DNA of 64,000 nt from Pachyseris speciosa (GCA_016490735.1 JAEMWC010000195.1:319501-383500), one strand, 5' to 3'. Shown: positions 1-11,746, counted from the first letter of the stretch. The notes: generated by a model from the letters alone, not told the origin. Program-made: numbers and translations.

Positions 1-249
1 AAAGAAGAAGAAAAAGAGAAACAGAAAAAATAAAGCCCATGATATATACCACTAAAAGACATCGAACCCGGGTTAGCTGCGTCACAGGCAGGAACAATGA
101 CTTTTAGGCCACAGAGGTTTATCGTTATGCAAGGTGATAAAAATAGTGTATTGATTCCAAAAAAAAACTAAGCACACTTGTTTTCGCTTGGATGGATTAT
201 TGTTTGAGAAAGGAAACGCTTATCGAATGATGTAGGATTTTTTCGCATA
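1..249. other. No gene seen
   Basis: AT-rich sequence with short A runs. I see no coding potential, no RNA gene and no clear repeat boundary here. Confidence 0.5.
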
Positions 250-1160
250 AACGTTAATGGAGTCTCGGTGAAATGTGAGTAGAAAATTAATTAGCAGAGT
301 GAAACTGTTTACAAATACGTCAATCCAGGGTCATTTGAAACACAAGAAAGGAACGTTTCTGGACAGTTTCAAGTGACGCTAGTACATTTGTAAAAACTAA
401 TCGCTTATCATTCAAAAATTAAAGTCCAGAAATTGAGATATTGTGGGAAAATAGTAAATAAACTACCTGTCAAAGTCTCAGGGGTGTGTGATATCCCGTA
501 CTTGAGTTATTCAACAAAATGTACATCTCAATGGAGCGGATACGGGGAACACGGCAGTCCATCTGGAGTTAAATTTTGGTCATGTTAACAGCTTTCTTCT
601 CGCTGTTGAACTTGCAAACATTCGTATAGACACTTCTCTTAACATATTAGTTGTTCAGACTTCAAAGACACAAGGTGAATCGACGTTTTCCGATACGTGA
701 CAACAGGCATCATTCTTGCTGTTGATATGAGATTTACACTTCCGAATCACTCGGCCGTGAAAGGTCAAACTCCCTTTGTCTGTTGTCTCTAATTTTTGGC
801 GCTCCCCTCGCATCGCGTCTCCTCGCAACTTCGCGCGCGCACGTGTCTTTCGCCCGCCCCACAATCCATCGCCAAAATTAGAGACTACTCGCAGTCTACT
901 GAAGCAGACACGAGGAAACACGGCAGTCCATCTGGAGTTACGTTTACTCGTGTTAAAAGCTTTCTTCTCGCCGTTGAACTTGCAAACATTCGCATAGACA
1001 CTTCTCTTAACATATTGTTTGTTCAGACTTCAAAAGACACAAGGTGAATCGACATTTTCCGATACGTGACAAAAGGCATCACTCTGTTAAAAATAGTTAC
1101 CGCTTGCGTAGAAACGCCGGAAGTGAGCTTTGTGGATGATACTCGACGACGAAAAAGAAG
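250..1160. repeat. Interspersed repeat with internal direct duplication
   Basis: Two direct copies of about 170 bp lie at 548-717 and 914-1089; both run from the ACGGCAGTCCATCTGGAGTT block through TTCCGATACGTGACA with a handful of substitutions. Parts of 250-720 and of 1089-1155 recur in inverse orientation at 56940-57530 in this same window, so this is a dispersed family. It encodes no convincing protein. The family name is unknown to me; it could be the body of a non-autonomous element or the UTR of a retrotransposon. Confidence 0.7.
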
Positions 1161-1222
1161 AACCGTCGGTAATTGTAGACCCGGGCGCCGCGCGAGACGC
1201 GGGCAGCCCGAGTAACAAGGGG

Positions 1223-1288
1223 TCATTTTCTTACAGAGGAGCCACACAGTGGAATTCGTTGCCTGAAGACGTCAGAATCCAGAGCTAA
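1223..1288 (+). pseudogene. LINE reverse-transcriptase C-terminal tail fragment
   Basis: One frame reads SYRGATQWNSLPEDVRIQS followed by a stop. The pattern Y-R-G-A-x-x-W-N-S-L-P-x-x-V-R is the typical last segment of CR1/jockey-type non-LTR retrotransposon ORF2 proteins. Nothing upstream in the same frame continues the protein, so this is a 5'-truncated scrap. Only about 20 residues are present, hence moderate confidence. Confidence 0.5.
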
Positions 1289-1289
1289 T

Positions 1290-2554
1290 TTTAAACACTC
1301 ACACTTCAAAGGTGATCAAAGGTCCAAGTGGTCTTAACACCGCGCAATTTGGATCAGCTCCAATTTGTAATTATCTTGGTGCAATTCAAGACACAAGAGG
1401 GCGTTGAAGGCGACCCCACATTAAAAGCCCTACATCACCACGTCTACAGAGCGGTTAGGTCACCGAGGGTTCTCTTGTGTCAGAAAGGCCTCATATTATT
1501 CAAATGTCCAGATTTGATAACGGAATGTATTCTTTCAAATGCGTTATTTTATAGGTGGTTTAATTTGCACGTTACGACATCGCCGCCATGCTGGTGGACG
1601 TAAACAACAGATCTTTCACTAGCTCCTTTTGTTCGCCCACCAACATTTGTCCGTTTCAGTAATGTTTTCTGTATCTCTCGTAGAGATTGGCTGCAAACCA
1701 TCTATTCCGCTGGAATTGCAAATTTGCTCGTTCGCGTCAGTGCAACCGCAGTATACTTCATAATAACAATGAGAGGATTTTTACGAGCTATGATTTTTAT
1801 GCAATGGAGAAACGGTGACCGGGGAGGGGGGGGGAGTATTCCCACATACGGGCCTTATGGGTATGTACGGCGGGTATGGTTTTTGCTCATGTATGGTTTT
1901 TGCTCATGTTGGCATAGTGTTCCCGGTATGATCCTTAGAAAGGGTACTAGATAGGGTACCTAAATTGAATCAGCTAAAATAGCAGTACGTTAATACCCAG
2001 CTAAACAAAAAGAAATGATAAATTTTGTTTTTTCGTGGCGGTTAGTCGTTGTTTGGATCGTCCCCCATTAGCCAGCGAATACTGACAGTTTTCCTGCTTT
2101 TGTTTCACGCCGGTTCTTTCCGAGTTTTTTTCGGGTTTAGGCCTTAAATAGAGCATCAATTTTCGTTTGCTTCATTCTTAAATAGGGTCAGGGTTTAAGA
2201 CCTTTCGAGGCACACACCTATCCGAAATTTATGGGAGTACCCCCCTCCTCACAAGGATGGTGATCCCTTAGAAAGACAAACCTGAAACTTTAATACAAAA
2301 TATAAACTACGGAGGCAACCAATGTTTCATTTTATCACGTATTCAAACCAAAACGCCTAAAGACATTCAGTAGATTCTTGTTCCAAACAAATTCTTCAGT
2401 TCATTTTATTTCCTTATTAACTGCTCAACTATACGACTATCATATCAGGCGCTTGGGGTGACACTGCTTACCTGCTTGGACCGTCTGGAGACAAAGAAGC
2501 TGCTCAATCAGCTGTAGAAATAAAACCAAACGTCCGTGTTTCAAATGAAACGAC
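1290..2554. other. Non-coding interval
   Basis: Contains a G-rich stretch near 1823-1835 and scattered short reading frames (for example 1328-1603 and 1724-1954) with no recognisable domain or codon bias. Nothing else is seen. Confidence 0.5.
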
Positions 2555-2713
2555 AGTTTTCTTAACTTTTTTCTTGGTACGGCACACTTTACATAATGTT
2601 AAGGTCATTAAATTCAAATGCACCTGCCACCAAATGCATCTTTTCTCCCTTTTCTACGCTTTCTGCTTGGATTTTGTATCGCCCGAGACAACACAGGGAT
2701 CCCGGTCGATTGT
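2555..2713 (+). repeat. Left terminal inverted repeat of the 2.6-7.0 kb transposon
   Basis: Pairs in inverse orientation with 6840-7019. The outer end reads GTTTTCTTAACTTTTTTCTT; the inner end finishes at CCCGGTCGATTGT and abuts an AAGT microsatellite. Confidence 0.65.
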
Positions 2714-2770
2714 AAGTAAGAAAGTAAGTGAGTAAGTAAGTAAGTAAGTAGGTAGGTAAGTAAGTAAGTA
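2712..2770 (+). repeat. (AAGT)n microsatellite
   Basis: About 14 imperfect AAGT units with GTAG and GTGA variants, directly inside the left terminal inverted repeat of the transposon. Confidence 0.85.
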
Positions 2771-3712
2771 AAGACTTTCTTTATACTACAATAATAAATG
2801 GATCAGACAGAACCATAGAAACTGTCTGATATTAACCCAGGCTTTTCAATGTTGCCGTGAAAAAGGGAAAAAAAATCAGACAAACAAAGCGTTTCTGACG
2901 AGCCAAAAAATTCAAAATGTACGTATTTCTCTTTGTTTTGGCGATCATTTCTATTTTCAATAAACGCGGTTAAATACTGTATTTTTTTAGTTCAAAGAAG
3001 AATTTGTACTTATCCTCAACGACAATTTTTAAATTTTGTTAGCATTGACTGTAAAAACCAAAAGAAATACTCTCTTTTTGATAAACAATACTTCAGAGCC
3101 TCGATTCTATGTATTGTGATGAAATTGGGGCTGAAGAAATCCAATATGGCCGCGCCCATGGCTTGATGTGGTCTGTAAGTATCTGGCAAGTTTATTCAAA
3201 GTTTTCTGCTGTTTTATTTTACAGAAACAATTTCTATCCGCTTAAAGCTACTTATAAGCTACTTTTGCCGACAGTATTCCAATAATTTTCCTTTTATGTA
3301 CCTGAAATGATTTTTTTTCTCGTCATGTTTTTACAAAACCAGACTTCTTTATTATTATAACTGCAGTATGTTATGGTTTCAAGATATTTGAAACGTTCAG
3401 GTAATAAGTATGAATACCGTGGCATGCTTTTCGCTAATTAGCAAGATATTATAGCGATGGTATTTTCTGAACAAAAATTGCACCGTGTAATTCTTTCTAG
3501 TATTCATAGTATTTCACAGTTCTCTGGTTGCTTAATCTTTTCAGAAAGGACAAAAAGAATCTCATTGCGTTGTTAACAGTGTAGGATGTGACCAATCTTT
3601 GAGAAATATAAGTCTACTCGGAGTTCTTGTCATTTGAGACTGAGCATAGTAAGAGTGCTGAAAAAGCAAATAAAGTTAACCGTTGCAAATACGGGTCTAA
3701 CTTTCACTTTTT

Positions 3713-6700
3713 ATGTTAGCTCCTATGGCCAGTCAAAGGGAGGACGACGAGGATTTCCTACCGGGAATAAAGAGAAAAAGGATAGAAAAGACTTCACTAT
3801 CACAGAAATGCATTATCTGCCAGGACATTCATGGTGAGAACCTCAGGAAAGGCAAGGCTGTCGAAACTTTCGTTAGTGCTGTAAAGCGCCGTAAGGATGA
3901 AGTTTATAGTAGGCTTTCAGGAGAGATAGATGATCTTGCCAAACGTGATGTATACTGGCACTCGTCTTGTTACTCTAGCTACACAAGCGAGCAGAATATC
4001 CGCTTCATCCACTGAATTCAGCACAGTGTATACTGTCATGAAGCATGCACAGCAGATTAGCGCGAGTGTTGGACAGCTGGAGTCAGTGATTACGTTCGAC
4101 CTAGCCATCTATGATAAGGCGAAACAGATACAGCTTAAGTTTCCTGACGAGTTTTCCTACACCATTCTTCGCCTTGGTGGTTTCCATGTTGCGCTGAACT
4201 TTCTTTCCATCATTGGAAAGAAGTATCAAGGTTCTGGTCTGGATGATCTGTTAATAGAATCTGGTAGCAGAAGAGAGCAAGCGGAAGGAGGAGTTCTAAA
4301 TGTGGAAGATTCGGTGAAGATGAAGCTCGCAGAATGCAGACAGCAGATAGGTTTAAAGAACAGTGCTAAAGCCATTGAGAAGTTTGGAAGCCTTCAAGAA
4401 GAACTTAAGGACGTCATGAAGCAGTTCAAGGAGTTCAAGGAAGAACAATGCGCATCGTCGAAGCTTTTTGCATACTGGGAGGAGTATAACGCTATGGTTA
4501 ATCTGCTGTTACACTTCCTTCAAGCAGAAAGGACGGGAAACTGGAAGCTCCACCTCTCAGCTGTAGCAGCTATGACACCATATTTCTTTGCCATGGACAG
4601 GCACAATTACGCCCGATGGCTCCCAGTTTACCTTGCCGACTTGCATCAGATCGAGAGCAAACATCCTAGAGTGTATGCTGAATTTATGAGGGGAAATCAC
4701 GTTGTTTCTCGATCCAGCCATCCCTTTTCTCAGGTTTCTACAGATATGGCACTAGAACAATCAATCAATGCTGATTCGAAGGCAAAAGGAGGCATCGTCG
4801 GGCTTTCAAAGAGGCCTGCTGCTCTACAACGTTGGTTCTTGACGAGTCACGAGCGGGCAGCTATCACATCGTCACTGAAGAGCATGTATGCAGTGGTAAC
4901 AGAAGATCGTGTAGGAGCATCTCACAAAGAGTCCTCTAAAAACAGGGTCCTAAGGGATGAAGGGGATGTTCAGAAGTTGATGAACTGCTTCATATCTGAT
5001 GCAGTGAATGACCCTTTCTCTAATGATGCAGGAGGAGAACTGTTCAATTTTGCTACTGGAGTACTTTTACCAACCAACGTCGCAGATAATTTGCTAAGCA
5101 GCACAGAGAAAGGCCGAGAGCAGATGGATACGTTTGTTAAACAGCGTCTTGAGACAAGTGAAGTTAACTTCTGGGATCCCGTTCCAAACCTAAAGGTTAA
5201 GTCTTTTAGCACCACGGCCAAGAAAACAAACGTGAAAGCAAATGACAGGGTCATCACAGTCAGCGCTGATCGAGATCTCTTTGGAAGACTCCTGATTGCC
5301 GCAAATACTCGAGAGATCAATCTGAAGGAAGTGTTAAGTTACGAGCTGTCAGCGGTACCATTCGCACACGGCATCAGGATGGCAGTATCCGTAAAACAAC
5401 CAAAAGCGTACTGGCTAAAGTGCTGGAAGATCAAGTTGAAGTCCTACCTCGCCTTTCCCCCGCCTTAGCACTTGAGACAGTCCATATACTAGATGGGATG
5501 GCAATAGTGCAGACGATGAAGTCCGCTGGGGCTAGCACCTTTGGCGAGCTGGCCTCCAAGTACTACACAGCCATCACAGCACCCCTAGCACAGAGTTCTT
5601 GTTAGGAGGTCCACATGGTGTTTGATCAATAATGGGCAACCTCTATCAAGGGTGGAGAGCGCTCGAGAAGAGGAAGCTCAAGTTCACTGGAGGTGTACAT
5701 ACACGGCCCTTCCACGCCAATCCCCAAACAGTGGGCCAAGTACATTACAAACCCACAAAACAAGATCAACTTGTGTGACTTCCTTACAAGTACCATTTGC
5801 AGTCTTGGAAAAGAGCAGCTGGCAGATGGGAAGAAACTCGTCGTTGGAGGTGGCTACAAGGACGGCGAGATTGCAGTTTCTATCTCAGATGGAGCATTAG
5901 AGTTCACTGAGCAACTTGCATGTTCTCATGAAGAGGCAGATACAAGATTACTCTTGCATGCCCAGCATGCTTCAAACTCCAGATCACAGGTCATCATTCA
6001 GTCACCTGACACTGACGTGTTGGTTCTGTACGCAACACACTTCGAAAGCATCGGCTGTGAGGAGCTTTGGTTCAAGACCGGTGTCCGAGATAACCTTTGT
6101 TATGTGCCAGTACACAGACTGAGTAATACGCTTGGCCAAACATTATGCAGGTGCCTCTCAGCATTCCATGCACTGACGGGGTGTGACACGACAAGTGCAC
6201 TAGCTGGAGTATCGAAGAAGAAGGCTTGGGAAAGACTAAGCCGCAACAAAGTGCACCAGGACAACCTTGGATTGGTTGGACAGACGGCTGCTCTTGATAA
6301 CTTATCCAGAGCAACGTGCGAAGCGTTCATATGCGACTTATACCCTGCAGTGAAGAATCAAACCTGCAGTGCAGACGAACTGCGATATGTCATGTTTTGT
6401 CAGAAGCGACACAAGAGTGAGCTCTTACCTCCTACTTCAGACAGTGTGCTCCAGCATGCAAGACGAGCCAATTACCAAGCCTTCATTTGGAGAAATGCTT
6501 TGGTAGCAAGACCACACCTACCCTCTCCAGAAGGAAATGGCTGGGAAAAGAACAACGGTATCTTGCAGCCTTGCTATATGACGAAAGCAGCAGCGCCAAG
6601 CAGCCTCCTTGAACTTACCACGTGCCAATGTAAGAAGTCGGGGTGTCAGAGCAGCTGTTCTTGTATCAACCTCGGATTGTCTTGCACTGAAGCTTGTTTT

Positions 6701-6796
6701 TGCATGGCAAACATGGACTTGTGCAAAAATCCACATGGTGTGTTACTGGATGCAAGCGATGAATCTGAGGACGATTCTGACATTGAGACTGATTAA
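3713..6796 (+). pseudogene. Broken LTGCDTTS-family mobile-element protein (putative transposase/nuclease)
   Basis: The function is unproven; I recognise the family from predicted proteins in corals, Hydra and fish. The frame opens at ATG 3713. An N-terminal zinc-finger-like cluster follows (CIICQD, then YWHSSCYSSYTS near residue 80-90). A helical middle contains NWKLHLSAVAAMTPYFFAMD and HNYARWLPVYL. The C-terminal third has SHEEADTRLLLHA and SPDTDVLVL, acidic motifs that resemble PIN/FEN-like nuclease cores (my inference), then HALTGCDTTS. A CXC-type cysteine cluster closes it (CQCKKSGCQSSCSC, then CTEACFC), with an acidic tail to the stop at 6794. Breaks: a frameshift near 3990-4010, another near 5455, and in-frame stops TAG 5603-5605 and TAA 5630-5632. 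The 1,100-codon body from 5693 to 6796 is open, so decay is moderate. Enclosure by inverted repeats argues that it mobilises this element. Confidence 0.65.
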
Positions 6797-6839
6797 ATGA
6801 TCACAGAATGACTCTTACCAGTTCTTTATAATTCACGGC

Positions 6840-7019
6840 ACAATCGACCGGGATCCCTGTGGTGTATCGAGCGATACAAAATCTAAGCAGGAAGCGTAGA
6901 AAAGGGACAAAAGAAGCTTTTTCTTGCACTAAAGATGCATTGGGTTGCAGGTGCATTTGAATTTAATGACCTTAACATTATGTAAAGTGTGCCGTACCAA
7001 GAAAAAAGTAAAGAAAACT
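6840..7019 (-). repeat. Right terminal inverted repeat of the 2.6-7.0 kb transposon
   Basis: Begins 43 nt after the stop codon of the enclosed gene and mirrors 2555-2713, with an extra segment around 6903-6925 that is absent on the left. Confidence 0.65.
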
Positions 7020-7414
7020 TTCTACCAGCAATACAACGCCTGTTTTATCTGTCTTGTGTCACGTGGTAGGTCACGTGACCTAACTTATCACCACAGCGGT
7101 ATTTTTGTATCCTCAGATAACGTTAACACAAACTTTAGAGTCATTCCCGAACACTTTTAAGTAAAAAAATCGTCAGTAAATGCCCATCAGCTTGTTAACC
7201 TCGCTTTCATGTGAGATTTACACTGACGTCAGAAAACACCCCATTTACTCAAAACCTATACCACAAATCGACCTTACGAACTACCTAGCGTTATTCAGGA
7301 GGTCTTGTTCTCTCAAAATCCGATATCAGACCTTTTCTGTGGTGATGGGAGAGCGAAACCCCTTTTTTCCAGTCTCAGCTCCTGGACTAAAAATTAATAA
7401 GCCCTCCGTTTTTA

Positions 7415-8600
7415 TTAAGACCCCTTGATTGGATTTTTCAGTACTGACACCTTCCAACTTTAAATATAAATCACGGCGCACTAAAACATAATACAGGAGG
7501 TTGATATCCACACTCTTGCTACGGATAGACCAAAGTTGCGGGTGAGGTGTATTTTATCGAGATGGGAGTTACCATAGCAACGCAATGAAGTCATTATTGT
7601 TTTTACTCACAGTCTACTCGGTCCTAATTGCAATCTACTCGGTCCTATGCCAAAACTTGGTCCTACTCGGTCCTACTCGGTTCGGAGCGTTACAGTACTT
7701 CCCAACGCGAGTGTGACTGACGGCTACTCTGCTACTGTTATTTTATAGATAACACTGATCTACAGATTAGAATACTCGACTTCGTTCCGCCGAAGGCAAT
7801 GGAGCGTTGTCGGAAAAGTATGGTGCGTTGGAATTCACGCTAGTATGAAAATTCTTTACAATGGACATGCATAATGAAACAAACAAGCGACCAACAAAAA
7901 TAATTAGCAGGCGCCGAAAATAAGAAAGCAAAATTTGAGCGATTTCATATCAATGTTTGACCACCTTACGTGATTTTAATTACCTTGAGTAATTTAACAC
8001 TAGGATCACCGAGTTTAAAAGAAATTCATCGACTACTTTTTTAAATATTCGCCTCAGTGTAAAAACGTAGCCAAGTTTTGACAAAAGAGCAAAATAGCCA
8101 CCTTATTCAAGTTCATTTTTTTCGAAATTAAATGAAGCCATTCTGTCCCACTTTTCAGGAAATGTAGTTCATATGGATAAAAGTAACATTCGCTCTAAAT
8201 GCTCTTCCTGTAAGCCCGGCGAACATATGCTATACAGTGACTCGATTAAATTTGTTTAATGTTAACAGTCGAAAACTTCTGCTGAAAATGTCTCGAAATC
8301 GCTCTCATAGAATTTGTTTAAACTCGCTACACATCAGGTTAACTATCTAAACTACAAGTACAGAAGATAGTTTAGAAAGAAAACCTCTAGATTGCAAGAA
8401 AATCGACTGAGTAAAAACAACAATGACGTCATTGCGTTGCTATGGTAACTCCGATCTCGATAAAATACACCTCACCCTCAACTTTTGTCTATCCCTAGCA
8501 AGAGTGTGGATATCAACCTCCTGTATTATGTTTTAGTGCGTTGTGATTTATATTTAAAGTTGGAAGGTGTCAGTACTGAAAAATCCAATCGAGCCACCTT
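7415..8600. mobile_element. 1.2 kb element with ~190 bp inverted repeats
   Basis: The segments 7415-7612 and 8405-8600 are near-identical in inverse orientation; both contain GGAAGGTGTCAGTACTGAAA or its complement and the block GTTGCTATGGTAACTCC or its complement. The interior has no coding potential. This is a non-autonomous TIR element. Target-site duplications were not identified, and similarity may extend a little outward (AATAAGCCC / GGGGCTTA on both flanks). Confidence 0.7.
7602..7690 (+). repeat. CTACTCGGTCC tandem array
   Basis: Five or six imperfect copies of CTACTCGGTCC at irregular spacing just inside the left arm of the 7.4-8.6 kb element. This is common in subterminal regions of DNA transposons, where such repeats may be transposase binding sites (inference). 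Confidence 0.6.
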
Positions 8601-10175
8601 AAATAAGCCCCTCGGGGGCTTAATAGACCTTTTATGGTATTTGATCATTCGAAGAAGTGTGTCTGTAAAAGCACTGTGTTTTAGATAGAAGTCAAGGCTA
8701 AAAATTTTGTTAAATTGTCTAGGACAAAAACAAACTTGAGTGTCGATAAACACGAATTGATAAAGTTAAACCGTTTCAAAAACAACTTTCGTACTTTGGT
8801 TGTGTGTTGGACTCAGTGTGTACTGTTTATGACAAGCTGAAGTTCTCTAAAGAAATACAGTAGATGATGCGAAAAGCAGCCGAGCGTGCGTGTTTAGTGA
8901 ATACTGGCCACACCGTAAATCGATAAATTAATCGTTGCGAAACGAATTAAAAATCCTATCTAGCGGGCAAAAAACTAGACACTCTGGCAAATACAGCCGG
9001 CATACACAGATTAACTCTTTCGCTGACCACAGTTGAGCTCTCGACCTTAGATATTCAGTTGTTTGCTTATATTGCCACAAATTGTACAAGAGGGTGATCA
9101 TGACAACAAGACTTTCGGGCACGGTTTGTTTACAGCCCGCAGGAACATCGGGGACCTTAACTTGTTCAATTTTTGTTTGTTTGTATTTTTACTTGATTAA
9201 CTCGTGATAAACTCAAACTACAGCACTTAAAATACATTTGAAAGATGAAAATTTTGCTCGTCATGGTTTTCATATGTTAAAAGGGATTTGCATGATGGAA
9301 AACCTCAGTGCAGCCAAATATCGCCAGGCGTTGATTACCTGACTGCATGAACGATAATTAAATTTTTGCGCAACAATTTGAAAACCCACTCTGGCAAAAA
9401 ACGAGATACTTTGGCAAACTCAGAAAATGAAGGCTGACTCTTTCCCTACCCTCAGTTGAGCTTTCGACCTTAGATATTCAGCAGTTTCGGGCTTAGATAG
9501 CCACATTTTGTTAACCGGTCCATGATAATAATGGACTTCGAAAGCGATCTCTTTTCATGCCGAGAGAGAAACGAGGACCTCAAAACGATTTTTGTAGTTC
9601 TAGACGTGTTGAGAAAGTTTAAGGACAAGATTGGTATATACAGCTAGTTATTTCTATGGAATAGTTATCGCTGCGTACAAGGATGCCTGCAAAGGTATAT
9701 GGTGATTTTTGAGACAAAAAAGTTAAAAAGTCCCCATTTTTTCACATTTCTGGGTATTGCGCTCGCTCGGAGTTGCGTTTTTCCGCTCTGAAGTTGAAAG
9801 AGTGGATAGCTTTATACAGCGGGTAAGTCACTATCCAGTGGGGAAAAATGACTAGTTGCAGTACATTTTATCCACTGAATACCGACTTATGCGCTGGATT
9901 AAGTTATTTACCCTTTGAACTTGATTCACTGCCTAGCACTCTAACATCCAGGCCTCGTGCAAAGGGATTTATTAAAATACAAGCAACTTTTTGAGATCAT
10001 TTTTATCAGGAAAAAGCCTCATTTGCAATGACTTTCAACACACTTATTTGCATATGCGACTACAAAACTAGTTTCGTCTGAAGACCTCGTCAGTTGGTCG
10101 CCATGATTGTTTTGTTTTGTTTTGAACTTTTATGTACGTATCTATTGCCGCCTGCCGTTTATCCAACCTTTGAAA
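8601..10175. other. Non-coding interval left of the Polinton
   Basis: AT-rich DNA. Short repeated phrases occur (for example GAGCTCTCGACCTTAGATATTCAG near 9033 and GAGCTTTCGACCTTAGATATTCAG near 9458, about 420 bp apart), so part of it is an old direct duplication. No gene seen. Confidence 0.5.
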
Positions 10176-10380
10176 TCCTCGGGTGCGGGGGTCGGTTGTA
10201 TTTGCGTGACTCCTATTATACTACTACGGTTGAACAACCCTGCACCAACCCGCACCACCGCGCGGGCAATTAGAGAGAGGTGGGTGCACGGTAACCAAGA
10301 TGGAAAACAACAGGCAGAGAGGAGGAGGAGGCAGAGCGCCAGTCAACAACAGGGTGCGGGCTATTAGAGAAAGGGGGCCA
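10176..10380 (+). repeat. Left terminal inverted repeat of the Polinton (truncated)
   Basis: Starts TCCTCGGGTGCGGGGGTCGG and matches the complement of 22870 leftward, including GTATTTGCGTGACTCCT, GCGGGCAATTAGAGAGAGGT and, inward, GCGGGCTATTAGAGAAAGGG. Only scattered substitutions separate the arms, apart from a 300 bp insertion in the right arm. The first 41 bp of the right terminus are missing here. Confidence 0.9.
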
Positions 10381-11141
10381 GGGGGTATCCACGACCCATC
10401 GGCAATGGCGAAAGGAAGCACAAAGAAAGGTAGATGTAAAAAGCGGTCCCACAAAAAGCAAACCTTGTCGCCCCCCTCTCAACAAACATCCGTCCAAAAA
10501 AGCTGGCAAGAAAAAAAGGAAGAAATCATGCGTCTGTACTCCTTACCTCCCCCATGTGCAGGAGACCCCCTGCCTTTGTGGCATGGTCCCCGATGAAGTG
10601 TGTTCTGCAGATGTTGTTTGTTCGAAAAATGATGTTCCTCCCCCGTCTCCCCATGAAGAGGAAAACCCCTTTCAGGTGCGCTACGCGGTCCCTGAAAACT
10701 TCGGTTCCTTTCGTTGTTTGAAATGCACTGGCTGCAACGAGGACGACATCTGTCTCAGAACCGGAGCCCCACCACCTTTTTGGGTTGGCACGGATGATTC
10801 TCCCGCGCGGATGTGGGATGAATGGCTTGGGGTTGGGATGCAGCCGGAGTGGGTGATGTGGAGTGGGCGACGACCTGTTAGAGAGAGGGGTGTGTGGGGA
10901 GAGCGATGACGGAGTGGCTGAAGCGTCGCACCATAAGACGTGCGCTTGTCGCAAGTGGTTGGCAAAGGCAAACAAGGACTCCATGGATTACGACCCAATG
11001 CGCTGCGTGCGCGCAAAGTTGCAAAATGACATATCACCATGGCAATACATTCTGAAAACGAGAGAAACCCACTTCATTGATGAATGTGCTCTCATATCGT
11101 ACAGGGATCTTCATTCTCTCCCCGAAGATGAAAAAGAATGA
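10300..11141 (+). pseudogene. Unknown Cys-rich Polinton left-end gene, frameshifted
   Basis: I do not recognise this gene. A frame opens at ATG 10300 inside the terminal repeat and reads a basic segment with GSTKKGRCKKRSHKKQ, then shifts to a frame at about 10556-10900 with paired cysteines (CLCG, RCLKCTGCNEDDIC) and then to a third frame (10863-11141) with TCACRKW and a charged end LPEDEKE. The cysteine pairs suggest a zinc-binding protein; together with its position next to the terminus an early regulatory role is possible, but that is inference. The frames join at about 10555 and 10870-10900. A long opposite-strand frame over 10526-10984 looks like a shadow. Confidence 0.4.
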
Positions 11142-11160
11142 ATGAATAGGTGGCTGACCA

Positions 11161-11358
11161 ATGAGGGGTTTTATGACACGGTCCATTGAACAAATGAGGT
11201 TGACAAGAGAAATGGGTGATGAACGCCACACCATAAGACGTAAGTTGATCCTGAGAATTAACAAATGGTTGAAAGGGTTGGACAAAACAAACCTTATAAA
11301 AATCGTATATGACATCACGATCGGAAACATAAAGCGTGAGCCCGGTTTTGACTTGTGA
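11161..11358 (+). CDS. Small hypothetical ORF in the Polinton
   Basis: A 65-codon frame ending at TGA with the segment RKLILRINKWLKGLDKTNLI, predicted amphipathic helix. It follows the previous gene by 20 nt and may be its continuation in another frame or a separate small gene. There is no family match that I can name. The opposite strand also has an open frame here, so coding status is uncertain. Confidence 0.3.
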   Translation: MRGFMTRSIEQMRLTREMGDERHTIRRKLILRINKWLKGLDKTNLIKIVYDITIGNIKREPGFDL

Positions 11359-11378
11359 CTGCCCGTTCGCGGGTTGGA

Positions 11379-11741
11379 TCAGTGCAGTGTCCAGGCGAAA
11401 CCGCTGGTAGTCGACCTTTTCAAGCATGCGTGGCGCTCGGAACATTGCCGTATACAAGATTTGACTGAGTTTGACCGTCGAATCCATCGCGGTCTGCCGC
11501 GGTTTTTTCTGCTTTGCCGCGCGTCTTTGCAGCAGTTTTCACCTCCCCGCTCAACGAGAGCCTGGCTTGCCTTCGAGGCAGCCTTGGAGACGGTCTTCTT
11601 TGCGAGGGGGGCGGCCGCTTTCACGAGGCGCTTTCCAATTGCCATGATGGTATCCCGCACGACACCGGAGCCTTTGTGCTTGTAGAGGAAGCGGCCGGCG
11701 CCCTTATCGTAAAATCTTGCCCACTCACTTGGTCGGTTCAT
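11379..11741 (-). pseudogene. Basic PX-like virion protein
   Basis: Starts at ATG 11741 (MNRPSEWARFYDKGAGRFLY) six nucleotides after the preceding gene's stop. Residues 25-65 are a Lys/Ala-rich amphipathic stretch (GKRLVKAAAPLAKKTVSKAA), the kind of short basic protein called PX in Polintons and likened to adenovirus core/cement proteins. Beyond about residue 70 the reading becomes doubtful: another frame continues the Lys/Ala/Arg character, so a frameshift near 11540 is likely. Its place directly downstream of the capsid-like gene on the same strand supports a structural role. The family assignment rests on composition and synteny, not on a strict motif. Confidence 0.5.
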
Positions 11742-11746
11742 ATACC

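Larger units (their letters stand above)
2555..7019 (+). mobile_element. DNA transposon with ~160-180 bp TIRs carrying a LTGCDTTS-family gene
   Basis: Inverted arms at 2555-2713 and 6840-7019 match over nearly their whole length (for example CTTGGTACGGCACACTTTAC near both outer ends and CGGGATCCC near both inner ends). The right arm has a small extra block (about 15 nt) and scattered substitutions. Between them lies one long plus-strand gene (3713-6796) and little else. The arrangement is that of an autonomous cut-and-paste element whose single gene would be the transposase. I could not define a target-site duplication because the outermost bases diverge. The alternative is that the arms are two independent copies of a small repeat that happen to flank the gene. 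Confidence 0.6.

Noticed and set aside
7602..7690. CTACTCGGTCC array considered as CRISPR-like
   Set aside because: Units are short, unevenly spaced, in a eukaryotic transposon context, and there are no cas genes.
10526..10984. 152-codon minus-strand frame in the Polinton left end
   Set aside because: Composition (Ser/Pro/His runs) looks like antisense of the Cys-rich plus-strand frames; no motif seen.
11092..11487. 131-codon minus-strand frame beginning MDSTVKLSQILYTAMF
   Set aside because: The first ~50 codons look gene-like and may be the stump of a deleted structural gene, but the rest is antisense to the plus-strand small ORF; not strong enough to call.
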